Below are positions 23,651-33,300 of a stretch of 64,000 bases of DNA, piece by piece. The position numbers were made by a program, and so were the translations under genes. Position 1 is the first letter of the stretch, and the number at the start of each line of letters is the position of its first letter. The stretch is from Eubacterium xylanophilum ATCC 35991 (GTDB taxonomy: Bacteria > Bacillota > Clostridia > Lachnospirales > Lachnospiraceae), in contig NZ_JAEB01000001.1 in assembly GCF_000518685.1 (NCBI RefSeq), positions 62,001 to 126,000 on the forward strand, in the 5' to 3' direction. Below the pieces are notes generated by a model that saw nothing but the letters and a program-made list of their open reading frames with translations, searched no databases and was not told where the DNA came from.

Positions 23651-24115
23651 ATGATAAGAGTACTATTCGTCTGCTGGGGCAACATATGTCGTTCCCCGAT
23701 GGCAGAATACATATTTAGAAAAATGGTCCGTGAGCGCGGGCTGGATCAGAATATTTATGTGGAGTCAGCGGCCACATCTACAGAAGAGTTAGGGAATCCG
23801 GTATATCCTCCGGCGAGAGCTGAATTAAAAAAACATGGAATTGACTGCAGTGGACATCATGCACGACAGGTAAGACCTAAGGATTATGAAGAGTTTGATT
23901 ATATAATTGCCATGGAGGACATCCATCATAGAATAATGAGGGATAGATTCTTCAGAGGAAGAGATGACAAGATTTCTCTGTGCCTTGATTATACGGATCA
24001 TAGGGGAGAGCAGATAGCAGATCCCTGGTATACCAGAGATTTTGTCACAGCATACAATCAAATCGCTGAGGGATGTAGTGGTTTATTGGATTATATAGTT
24101 GATAATAGTTTGTAG
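23651..24115 (+). CDS. Low-molecular-weight protein-tyrosine phosphatase (154 aa)
   Basis: The N-terminal P-loop VCWGNICRSPMAE is the C-x5-R active site of the family, with an unusual Trp after the catalytic Cys (normally His or Leu). The general-acid loop DPWYTRDF and the IAMEDIHHRIM segment are typical. It removes phosphate from tyrosine (or arginine) residues of cytoplasmic proteins. The ATG has only a weak GAGG upstream. Its first 24 bases repeat the fragment at 19971. It is the first gene to the right of the accessory island. Confidence 0.9.
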   Translation: MIRVLFVCWGNICRSPMAEYIFRKMVRERGLDQNIYVESAATSTEELGNPVYPPARAELKKHGIDCSGHHARQVRPKDYEEFDYIIAMEDIHHRIMRDRFFRGRDDKISLCLDYTDHRGEQIADPWYTRDFVTAYNQIAEGCSGLLDYIVDNSL

Positions 24116-24179
24116 ATATGTTATACTAGGGAGTAACAATATAGATCGGTTTGGATATATTAGTCATGAGGAGGGTAAT

Positions 24180-24776
24180 GTGTTAAAGAGTATAATATTT
24201 GATGTAGGTGGAGTAGTTTTGGGGTATCGCATGCTGGAATGTCTTATGGAGTACTTAGGTGATGACATCGAAGAGGCTAAGAGATTAGGTGATTTGATAT
24301 TCTCAGATGAAGCATGGCTTGATCTTGACAGAGGTGCGAAGCCCATAGTGGATAGTTTAATTGCTTTTAGAGAAAAGTATCCCGATGATTATCCGGCCAT
24401 AGAATGGTTCATAAGTCACGCGCAGAGGATGCCGGTTGGTCGACCTCGGGTTTGGGAGCAGATGAAGCGGCTTAAGGAAAAAGGATATAATATATATATA
24501 TTATCTAACTATTCAGAGTTTCTATTTTCATTACATACTGATGGCCTTCCTTTTTGGCAATATGTTGATGGTAAAGTCGTATCGTATGAGATTCACAAGA
24601 TTAAACCGGAACCGGAAATTTATAAGTATTTATTGAAAAAGTATAATTTAAAGGGAGAAGAATGTTTGTTTTTTGATGATCGCAGGGAAAACTGTGAGGG
24701 CGCAGAAAAATGTGGCATTCCGGCAGTTTTAGTGACATCAGAAGATCAGTTTCTAAGTAAGTTAAAAGGATTATGA
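24180..24776 (+). CDS. HAD-superfamily hydrolase, subfamily IA (YihX-like, 198 aa)
   Basis: Motif I is FDVGGVVLGY (nucleophile Asp), motif II ILSNYS, motif III KIKPEPEIYKYLL and motif IV CLFFDDRREN. The order and the DxGGV variant fit the YihX/epoxide-hydrolase-like group of sugar-phosphate phosphatases. Cytoplasmic; substrate unknown. The start is GTG 24180 right after GGAGGG; the open frame runs further 5' without any ribosome binding site. It is followed after a 35-base gap by the FIST-GGDEF gene, with a small hairpin CGGCC-ATGT-GGCCG (24782-24795) between them. Confidence 0.88.
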   Translation: MLKSIIFDVGGVVLGYRMLECLMEYLGDDIEEAKRLGDLIFSDEAWLDLDRGAKPIVDSLIAFREKYPDDYPAIEWFISHAQRMPVGRPRVWEQMKRLKEKGYNIYILSNYSEFLFSLHTDGLPFWQYVDGKVVSYEIHKIKPEPEIYKYLLKKYNLKGEECLFFDDRRENCEGAEKCGIPAVLVTSEDQFLSKLKGL

Positions 24777-24811
24777 TCGAACGGCCATGTGGCCGGTTAA
24801 GGGGAGGTATT

Positions 24812-26593
24812 ATGAAGCAATATCAGTATGATGTCTCGAACTTTAACAAATTTAAAGAAGAAACCCAAGAACTAAAAAAACTTGCAATGGAAAATCCAGG
24901 ATATAAACTTGTATTTCAGATATTTGTTTTTTCATTCGTGGAAAAAGAAGTAAAGGAGTTATGCGAGTATATTGAGGATGAGTTTCCGGAGGCAGGCTAC
25001 TTTGGATGTTCAACAAATGGAAATATATACAATGGTTGCATGTCAAGTAACAACATCCTGGTTACATGCACTATTTTTGAGGATTCTTCATCGATTTATG
25101 ATATAGCTCAATACAGTTTCAACCAAGAGAACATGGGGGAAGTGGCGAATCGCATAAAAGAAGATATCGAAAATCGCCCATGGATAAAATCAGTAGAGCT
25201 TCTAATTACCAACAGAGGCTTGACTGTCACGGATTTTTGCAGAACTTTGCAGAAGATTCCGCAGGATATATGCGTATTTGGTGGCGGAGCCTTCGAAGAG
25301 AACAGATCCATGCCGACAATTGTATTCAGTAAGGGAAATGGATTTTGTACGTCAGGAGTTGTATTTCTGTGGACTGGTGGCGAAAACTTGCACACATATA
25401 CGGAATATTTTACCGGCTGGAAACCTCTTGGTGTAGAAATGATGATTACCAAGGCAGACAGAGCGATATTGTATGAAATAAATAATGAACCTGCCTTTGA
25501 TATTTACTCAAGATATCTTGATATCAAGAATGATGAGAATTTCTTCTATAACACCCTTGAATTCCCTATTTTGTATAGAAATAATGGAATAGATGTTCTT
25601 AGAGCTCCAACAGAGGTTAATCCGGACGGATCATTTAGAATGAGTGCGGATGTGGATTCTGGCGTCAAGGCACGCTTGTCATACGGCGATCCGGAGACGA
25701 TTTTGGACAATGTGCGCTGGGGAGCTAGAAGGGTTAACAAGTTTGGCCCAGAGGTTATCAAAGTTTATTCTTGTGCAGCCAGAAAGACATTTTGGGGAGA
25801 AGATGAGATAAGCAGAGAGACCAAGCCGTTTAACTCGATATGTCCAACTTCCGGCTTTTATACTTCGGGAGAGTATCTGAGAACCAATGGTTTCATTAAT
25901 AGACATAATGTGACATTGGTGATATCAGCTACTCGCGAGGGTGCGGCAAAGAAGACAAACAAATTCAATGAAAATTATCCGGAGGCTGAGCTATCTCATA
26001 AAGTGTCTATTATCAATAGATTTGCGACTTTTATAGAGGCGTCTACAGATGAACTTCGGAAGGCCAATGAAAAACTGGAAAAGATGGCAATTACCGATGG
26101 AATGACGGAATTATATAACCGAATGGAAATCCAGAGAAGGATTAATGAAGCTATAGAGATGTACAATTCTAAGGAAAATGCGGTAAAAAATATTGATAGT
26201 GTTTCGTTAATCATGCTTGACATTGACAATTTTAAAAATGTTAATGACGAGTACGGCCATCATGAGGGAGATTTAGTTATAAAAGGGCTCTCGAAACTCT
26301 TGATAGATGTTATGGAAAAGAGTCGAGGTAGGATCTCTGTCGGAAGATGGGGCGGTGAGGAATTTATGATTCTTCTGACTGATATCTCCTTAAAGGATAC
26401 TTTGTCTATTGCGGAGGGCTTGAGAAAAGATTTTTCAGAAAAGAAATTCAAGGAATCAGGCGGACATACCATGAGCCTTGGAGTTTCTATTGTAAAGCCG
26501 GGAGAGTGCGGAGATTGCCTGACGCGCAGAGTTGATGAAGCGCTATATATAGCAAAGGATCAGGGTAAGAATAAAGTGGTTTACAAAGAGTAA
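24812..26593 (+). CDS. FIST sensor-diguanylate cyclase (GGDEF) protein
   Basis: The start is ATG 24812 after AGGGGAGG. Residues about 30-230 are a FIST N domain (YFGCSTNGNIY, VFGGGAFEEN) and about 230-390 a FIST C domain (VLRAPTEVNPDG, SCAARKTFWGED). A short coiled coil (EASTDELRKANEKLEKMAITD) leads to a C-terminal GGDEF domain of about 165 residues with the active-site motif GGEEF. FIST domains are thought to sense small ligands such as amino acids; GGDEF makes cyclic di-GMP. No RxxD inhibitory site precedes GGEEF. There are no transmembrane segments, so it is a cytoplasmic sensor. It ends just before the 6S RNA promoter. Confidence 0.92.
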   Translation: MKQYQYDVSNFNKFKEETQELKKLAMENPGYKLVFQIFVFSFVEKEVKELCEYIEDEFPEAGYFGCSTNGNIYNGCMSSNNILVTCTIFEDSSSIYDIAQYSFNQENMGEVANRIKEDIENRPWIKSVELLITNRGLTVTDFCRTLQKIPQDICVFGGGAFEENRSMPTIVFSKGNGFCTSGVVFLWTGGENLHTYTEYFTGWKPLGVEMMITKADRAILYEINNEPAFDIYSRYLDIKNDENFFYNTLEFPILYRNNGIDVLRAPTEVNPDGSFRMSADVDSGVKARLSYGDPETILDNVRWGARRVNKFGPEVIKVYSCAARKTFWGEDEISRETKPFNSICPTSGFYTSGEYLRTNGFINRHNVTLVISATREGAAKKTNKFNENYPEAELSHKVSIINRFATFIEASTDELRKANEKLEKMAITDGMTELYNRMEIQRRINEAIEMYNSKENAVKNIDSVSLIMLDIDNFKNVNDEYGHHEGDLVIKGLSKLLIDVMEKSRGRISVGRWGGEEFMILLTDISLKDTLSIAEGLRKDFSEKKFKESGGHTMSLGVSIVKPGECGDCLTRRVDEALYIAKDQGKNKVVYKE

Positions 26594-26600
26594 AAAACAC

Positions 26601-26629
26601 TTGAAATATTTCTCATGACGGAGTATAAT
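26601..26629 (+). promoter_or_regulatory. Promoter of the 6S RNA
   Basis: TTGAAA (26601-26606) and TATAAT (26624-26629) with 17 bp between, directly upstream of the RNA and 7 bases past the stop of the GGDEF gene. Confidence 0.75.
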
Positions 26630-26639
26630 AAATATAACA

Positions 26640-26904
26640 ACAAAGACAAACCTTAGGTTTCCTGAAATGCTCGACAATTCTTGAATTTTTGAACCTACAA
26701 TACTTTAAACGGGATTCCAATATTTGTGTTTGGAAGCCAGGCCGTCACTGCCAGCTTGCTGGTATAAATGGTTTCATTTCAACGGAGGGCTGAAGATCAC
26801 GTGAGGTTGCCCACCTAGCAAATGCTAGGAGTCAAAAATCGAGAACCGGCATTTTGGGGCTATGAAGAGAATATAGAGCAGCGATTGTTTCGCTGCTCTT
26901 TTTA
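26640..26904 (+). ncRNA. ssrS: 6S RNA (RNA polymerase-binding regulator)
   Basis: The 352-base gap between the GGDEF gene and addB contains a structured transcript. The closing stem pairs CCTGAAATGC (near 26661) with GCATTTTGGG (near 26849) through G-U-tolerant pairs. Inside are the segments TTTTTGAACCTACA and AAACGGGATTCC that I recognise from clostridial 6S RNAs, a large unpaired centre and several short hairpins. It ends in a GAGCAGCG...CGCTGCTC stem and T-run (26875-26904). 6S RNA mimics an open promoter and holds sigma-A RNA polymerase in stationary phase. Exact ends are approximate. No ORF is visible here. Confidence 0.78.
26875..26904 (+). terminator. Terminator of the 6S RNA
   Basis: Arms GAGCAGCGA and CGCTGCTC with a short T-rich loop, followed by five T. 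Confidence 0.9.
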
Positions 26905-26946
26905 GGTTATTGGTAGATTGAATGTTTACAAGAAAGGGCGAATCAA

Positions 26947-29900
26947 TTGGCAGTACAGATTATGACAGGTGCCTCCGGTGCCGGAAAAACATACGAATTA
27001 CAGAGATGGGTTCTGTCTGAAGCTCAGAAGAATCCTGAGAAGAATTATTATTATATAGTTCCGGATCAGTTTACGCTGGAAACACAGAAGGAACTTGTGC
27101 GTAAGAGCGGAGAAAACAGAGAGAGTAATCTAGAGCAGGGTATAAGCAATATAGATGTCCTCAGTTTTTCGAGGCTTGCTTTTAGGGGATTTGAAAAATT
27201 TCCTGCCATGTCCAAGACTATACTAGATGATACAGGCAAAACTATGCTTTTGAGAAAGGTACTTGAAGAGGAGAAGGACAACCTAACTTTTTTCAAAAAG
27301 GGTATTAATAAACCGGGATTTCTAGATGAGTGCAAATCCCTTCTTTGCGAGTTCAAGCAGTATTCTATAGGTGAAGATGAATTTGATAAGATGGGCGCCT
27401 TGGGGACAAAATTCCAAGACATTAAGTTAATTTCAAGAAGGTTTGATGAAAAGCTTGGAGATTCCTTTATAATGGCGGAAGAGCTGATGGATCAGTTTAC
27501 GCCATTGGTGACGAGAATTCCTGATTTTAAAGACGCGATATTTTGTTTGGATGGCTTTACGGGATTTACGCCCAATCAGTATGCATTAATCGAAGAACTC
27601 ATGAGGGTTTGCGAGACATTAATAGTGACGATTACCACGGACTCAACTAGGCGAAGGAATTCTGTTTTTGGTATAAGCTATGAAACAATCAGAAGGATTA
27701 TCAAGTCAGCAAACAACAATGGAATAATGCTTCTTCCGGAGTGGAAAGTAGATAATAAGCCGATTGATGCAAGGTATGGCGGAAATAAGGAACTGGCTTT
27801 TCTCGAGGAGAATATTTTTGCCCATGGTGGAGAAAGCTATGATGATGAGACAGAGAGCATATGCCTATATACTGGAGAGACTCCGGGAGACGAGATCAGA
27901 TATGTTGCCACCAAGATATGGTGGCTGGTTGCAAGTGGCGAGTATCAATATGAGGATATTGCTGTGATTGCAGGAGATATTAATGCCTATCAAAGGCAGA
28001 TAATACGCGAGTTTGACAGGATGGGGATCCGATATTTTGTCGACAATAAGAAGAATATTAATGCCAATTGGATGGCGGAGTTTGTGGATTCGGCAATCCA
28101 GATGGTGGATAAAAATATGGATCAGGAGAGTGTATTTAGGTTTCTGAGATGTGGACTTTCTCCGCTTGAACGATCTGAGACGGATGTGCTGGAGAACTAT
28201 GTAATCGCCACGGGAAAAAGGGGTATTAGTACATTTAGAAAAGAGTGGCGCGCTAAGGTTCGCCTGATTGATGAGGGATATGTCAATCAGATAAGGGAAA
28301 AGTTCATGGAGGCTATCAATCCCTTCGTGGATGGAATGCGAGGCGGAAAGAAGTCGGTTGAGGAGTTTTCGAGAGCCGTGTATGAACTCATAGAGAGAAC
28401 AGATTGCTATGAGCGCTTGATTGATCAAAGTCAGGTTTTTGAGGAGAGCGGTGACAAGATTTCCGCCAATGAATACAAGAGAGCATATAATGTAATCATC
28501 GAGATAATAGATGAACTTGTGGAGTTAATAGGAGATGAAATTCTAGGTATTGATGAGTATGCAAATCTCATAAGAGCCGGTGTGAGTGATAAGATGATTG
28601 GGTTTATTCCGCCGAAGAAAAACCAGGTGGTGGTGGGTGATACCAAGAGAACCCGTCTTAAGGCGGTAAAGGTTCTGTTTTTTGTGGGATTGAGGGCAGA
28701 TTGCGTTCCTTCGACAGGTGGAGCTCCGGGAATTATTAATATGAGAGAGAGAAAGCTATTAGAACAAGCAGGAATCGAGCTTGCGCCTAACGGAAATAGA
28801 AAGCTTGCAAATGATTTATTTAATATATACTTGAATATTGCCAAACCTTCCGAGAAACTTTTTCTCACCCATTGTACCAAGAATAACAAGGGAGAGAGCT
28901 TAGAGGTGTCAAGCGTTCTGAGTAGGATTATGCAGCAGTTTACCCATATAACCAGGGAAAAATGTGATGATAATATATACAAGATAAGCACTGATAAAGG
29001 GCGATTGGCTTTTGTCAGCGGGCTGTATGACGGAATATTTTTGCATGATGACGAGGAAGCGAATGCTTGGAAAGAGATCCTAAGATATAACAAAAATCAA
29101 CTTGATGGAAGTTGGGTTGATAGGGCTTTGCATGTGCACTTTAAGCCGGTTGAGGCGATGAAATTGTCTGATAGGGCGGTAGAAATGCTCTACGGAAATA
29201 ATTTGCAGGAAAGTATTACAAAGCTGGAGAGATTTATTAATTGTCCTTTTTCATTTTTCTTGAAATACGGTTTGAAATTAGGGGAGAGAGAAGAATATAG
29301 CGTGTCTGCGTTGGACTTTGGAAATATAGTTCATGAGGTTTTGGAAAAGGTATCTGAGGATGTTGTGAAGAGCGATAGAGGGCTTGCAGATCTGGAGGAA
29401 CAGGAGATAGTGGACCTTGTGGAGGATGAAGTTGACAAGGCAGTGGAGGAATATCAGAATCAAAAGTTTTCACAATCCAAGCGGGTTGAATATATGGTGA
29501 GAAGATTTAAGATTATGATAACAGAGTCTCTGATGGCCATGGTCGCGCAGATGAAGCGCGGACGCTATAATCTCGAGTTCTATGAGAGCAGCATTGAGTC
29601 CAGCGGGAATATTGCCAGTATGAAGGTGGAGATTGATGAAAACAAGAGAATCTCTTTTGCCGGAAAGATTGACCGAATCGACCTATGTAAGAGGGTTGAT
29701 GAAGTGTTGGTAAAGATTATTGATTACAAGACAGGGGCTCACAATCTGTCTTTGTCGGATATTTATAATGGAATTAAGCTTCAGCTTGTCATGTATATGG
29801 CTGCGGCCATGGAAAAGTGCGCCCAGATTGACGGTGACAAGAAGCCCACACCGGCAGGAATGTATTATTTTCATGTCAAAGAGCCTTCGCTGGAAATAGA

Positions 29901-30399
29901 CAATTCTGAGTATTTTGAGAGAAGCGAAGAGCATGAGAAGAGCATCGGAGATAAAAAGAAGAAAAGCTATATGTACTCGGGATATACGAACAGTCGTGTG
30001 GATGTCATCCAAAGTCTCGATGATGTGTTTGGAGACGGGCCGGAGTTGGAAGCTAGAAAAAGTTCTGATATATATAAGATTAAGACCAAGGCTGACGGAG
30101 GATTTGATTCCAGTGCGCAGGTTTTGTCTGAAGAAGACTGGAGAGATTTGATGGACATAGCTGTGAACAAGGCCGCCCAATATGGAAAGAGGATATTTGA
30201 TGGAGATATTGGAATTAATCCACTCAGATGTGGCAAGACAGATGGCTGTGAGTACTGTCCTATGAATGGTATATGTGGGGTCGAGCAGTCTAATAAGGAT
30301 AAATTTTCCAATAGGGTGGAGAATCTAGATGATAAAGAAGTGGTGGAGAGATTGAAGAGAGAGAGAGGAAACGGAGGTGATGAAGATGAACTGGACTGA
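26947..30399 (+). CDS. addB: AddB subunit of the AddAB helicase-nuclease
   Basis: A 1,150-residue protein opening with TGASGAGKT (Walker A), followed by degenerate helicase domains and a C-terminal RecB-type nuclease with FAGKIDRIDL and IIDYKTG. Four cysteines bind the 4Fe-4S cluster of AddB: one in INCPFSF (about residue 762) and three in the tail CGKTDGCEYCPMNGICG. AddAB processes double-strand breaks for RecA and degrades foreign DNA. It starts at TTG with AAGGG upstream, 43 bases after the 6S RNA terminator. It overlaps addA by 14 bases. The length fits the Gram-positive family (about 1,150-1,170). Confidence 0.95.
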   Translation: MAVQIMTGASGAGKTYELQRWVLSEAQKNPEKNYYYIVPDQFTLETQKELVRKSGENRESNLEQGISNIDVLSFSRLAFRGFEKFPAMSKTILDDTGKTMLLRKVLEEEKDNLTFFKKGINKPGFLDECKSLLCEFKQYSIGEDEFDKMGALGTKFQDIKLISRRFDEKLGDSFIMAEELMDQFTPLVTRIPDFKDAIFCLDGFTGFTPNQYALIEELMRVCETLIVTITTDSTRRRNSVFGISYETIRRIIKSANNNGIMLLPEWKVDNKPIDARYGGNKELAFLEENIFAHGGESYDDETESICLYTGETPGDEIRYVATKIWWLVASGEYQYEDIAVIAGDINAYQRQIIREFDRMGIRYFVDNKKNINANWMAEFVDSAIQMVDKNMDQESVFRFLRCGLSPLERSETDVLENYVIATGKRGISTFRKEWRAKVRLIDEGYVNQIREKFMEAINPFVDGMRGGKKSVEEFSRAVYELIERTDCYERLIDQSQVFEESGDKISANEYKRAYNVIIEIIDELVELIGDEILGIDEYANLIRAGVSDKMIGFIPPKKNQVVVGDTKRTRLKAVKVLFFVGLRADCVPSTGGAPGIINMRERKLLEQAGIELAPNGNRKLANDLFNIYLNIAKPSEKLFLTHCTKNNKGESLEVSSVLSRIMQQFTHITREKCDDNIYKISTDKGRLAFVSGLYDGIFLHDDEEANAWKEILRYNKNQLDGSWVDRALHVHFKPVEAMKLSDRAVEMLYGNNLQESITKLERFINCPFSFFLKYGLKLGEREEYSVSALDFGNIVHEVLEKVSEDVVKSDRGLADLEEQEIVDLVEDEVDKAVEEYQNQKFSQSKRVEYMVRRFKIMITESLMAMVAQMKRGRYNLEFYESSIESSGNIASMKVEIDENKRISFAGKIDRIDLCKRVDEVLVKIIDYKTGAHNLSLSDIYNGIKLQLVMYMAAAMEKCAQIDGDKKPTPAGMYYFHVKEPSLEIDNSEYFERSEEHEKSIGDKKKKSYMYSGYTNSRVDVIQSLDDVFGDGPELEARKSSDIYKIKTKADGGFDSSAQVLSEEDWRDLMDIAVNKAAQYGKRIFDGDIGINPLRCGKTDGCEYCPMNGICGVEQSNKDKFSNRVENLDDKEVVERLKRERGNGGDEDELD

Positions 30400-33300
30400 T
30401 GATCAGAGAAGAGTTATTGAGGATAGAGGGCACAATGTTCTTGTCTCAGCGGCGGCAGGATCAGGTAAGACTGCTGTACTGGTTAGGAGAATTATCGAGA
30501 GAATACTCAGCGAGGAAAATCCCGTTGATATAGATCAGTTTTTGATTGTAACATTTACCAATGCGGCTGCAGGGGAGATGAAGGAGAGAATCCAGAAGGC
30601 AATCAGTGATGCTTTGGTTGAAAATCCGGAAAATGAGCATCTTCAGCGCCAGATTCTCTTGGTTCAGGGAGCGCAGATTACTACGCTTCACAGCTTTTGC
30701 AAGTTTATAATAGAGAATTATTTTTATAAAATAGGATTTGATCCATCTTCTAGAATCGCCAAGCCGGCGGAGATAGAGATGATTAAGGATGAAATATTAG
30801 ACGAGCTTGTGGAAGAAAAATACGATTCTCTCGACTCCGCTTTCCTGGAGATGATGTCTCATAAGAGCAATAAATCTGCAGATGAGTCCTTTAAGGCCTG
30901 TGTAAATAGTCTCTATGAGGGCGCTCAAAACGAGCCATTTCCCGAGGATTTCTACGAGAGAATGTATGAATTTTGCCGAATGGAGACATTGGATGAAATC
31001 ATAGGAAGTAAGATTGGTCAGTGGGCTCTGGGGCAAATCGATAAGATGATGAAGTCGGCTTTGGAGGGATACCAGAGTCTTAGAGATTGGGTTCGACTCA
31101 ATAGTGCGGATTTGAATGAAAAGTTTGAAAAATTCGCCAGGAAAGAGCATGAAAGAATCCAGTCTGCATATGATAAATTTGTGAGTGGAGATTATGAGTC
31201 ATTCTTTGCGGAAATAAGCAGCAGGTTTGATACGCTTTCTCTTGGAAGAAAAAAAGAAGAACAGGAGTATAGAGAGTACTTTAAGGCGCGTAGGGAAGTC
31301 TGTAAAAGCACTGTGATAGAAGCGAATTCCTATGATTTCTTTACGAATTCTTATGTAGCTGATTATCACAAAGAGATGAGAAAATATGCGGAAGTGTTCC
31401 TCTCTACTGCCGAGGAGTTCGGGCGGAGATTTGCTGAGGAAAAGGCGAATAGAGGGATACATGATTTTGACGACTTGGAACATTTTGCCATTCGAATTCT
31501 CATAGAGCGAGACGAAGAGAAGAACGAGACTTTGTCAGATGCAGCCCTCCAGTTAAAAGACCAATTTGTGGAACTGATGGTAGATGAGTACCAGGATAGC
31601 AACTTTGTTCAAGAGAAGATTATATCTGCTATTTCCAGGGACAATAATAGGTTTATTGTGGGAGATGTAAAGCAGAGTATATACAGGTTTCGCAACGCTA
31701 GGCCCGACCTATTTATCGATAAAATGTTCCGATACGGAAGAGAGGAAGACAAGAATAGTGTTGTAATCTCGCTAAATCAGAACTTTAGGAGCAGGAAGTC
31801 CGTGATTGATGGCGTTAATGATTTGTTCTTAAAAATCATGCACAGAGATTTTGGGGATATTGAGTACGATGACGTGGCAAAACTCTATTACGGAGAGCTT
31901 TATGAAAAGGCGCAGGATGATCCACGCACTACAGAAGTAGAACAAGAAGACGGCTCGGGGAAGAGTACCTATGATACTTCGGAGGTTTTCTATATTGAGG
32001 ACGGGGGAATTGAAGAAGAGGGAATACTTATCGCCGATGAGATAGAAAAGTATGTAAACGGCGAGAATCCCCTTTATGTGCTTGACGGAGATAGCTATAG
32101 AAAGGCTGAATACGGGGATTGTGCGGTTCTTCTCAGAAGCATCAAGAGCAATGGGAAGGCAATCTGTGATGCTCTTGAGTCCAGGGGAATACCTGTTTAT
32201 ATGGAGAATTCCAATGGTTTTTTTGATACCAGAGAAGTGGCTCTCATAATGGATGTTTTGAGAATTATAGATAATCCGCTTCAGGATATACCGTTGGTGG
32301 CGGTGATGAGGAGTCCGATCTATGATTTTTCTGACGAGGAATTGGTATTTATAAGAGAGAGGAATTCATCGGAATATTTTTATGAATCTGTAAGACACTA
32401 CAGCGCCAACGAATCGGCTGACAGAGTCTTGGTAAATAAGGTTGCAGACTTCTTGGGAGACTTAGAGATGCTCCGAGAAATAGCCTCTACTAAAACCGTG
32501 ACAGAAGTGATGGAAACGGTATTTAACATATCACAAATAGACTATATACTGATGTCTATGCCGGGGGGAGAACAGAAGAAAGCCAACTTGGAGCTCCTCA
32601 TGGAATTGGCGGAGGAGTTTGATGAGAGTTCATATAAGGGCATACATCAATTTGTGCGATATGTGGAGAAAGTGAAAAAGCAGAAAAGTGATTACGGGGA
32701 AGCTAGTATAGCCGGAGAGGGACAGAACAGTGTCCGCGTAATGACTATTCATAAGAGCAAGGGATTGGAGTTTCCTATATGCTTTGTGGCGGCAACAGGG
32801 AAGCGACTTTTGAAAAACGATACTGAGGGAATGATGACTTTCAGCTTTGATTATGGAATTCTGACGCCTATATATGATGGGGAGAGATACGTGAGTACAA
32901 AGTCAGTTTTCAGTAGCATATTTAAGAAGAATGAAAAATATCAGAGCTTAGCTGAGGAACTCAGGGTTCTCTATGTAGCCCTTACGAGAGCTAGAGATAA
33001 GCTTATCGTCGTGGGAAGTGGAAGTCGTGTGAAGAGTATTTCTCTTGATTTTTATGGCAGAAGTACTGCTAAGAGCTATATGGAGTGGATAGTTTCCGCC
33101 GTGAGTCAGAGTGATTACTTCCGTTTTCACAATCTGACTTCGGATGATATCGCCGAGTTAGAAGTGGAAAAGGTTGTAGAAAATCGGATTGATAATGCGA
33201 TTATTAACAATTTTGACACATCCGTAGAGTATCATAGTGAGATAGAGAGAATATTTGACTTCATGGACCACAAAAACCGAGAAGAGTACCTAGAGACGCC

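Noticed and set aside
26640-26904. Cyclic di-GMP riboswitch next to the GGDEF gene
   Set aside because: No GEMM-type core was found; it has its own terminator, lies downstream of the GGDEF gene, and fits 6S RNA much better.
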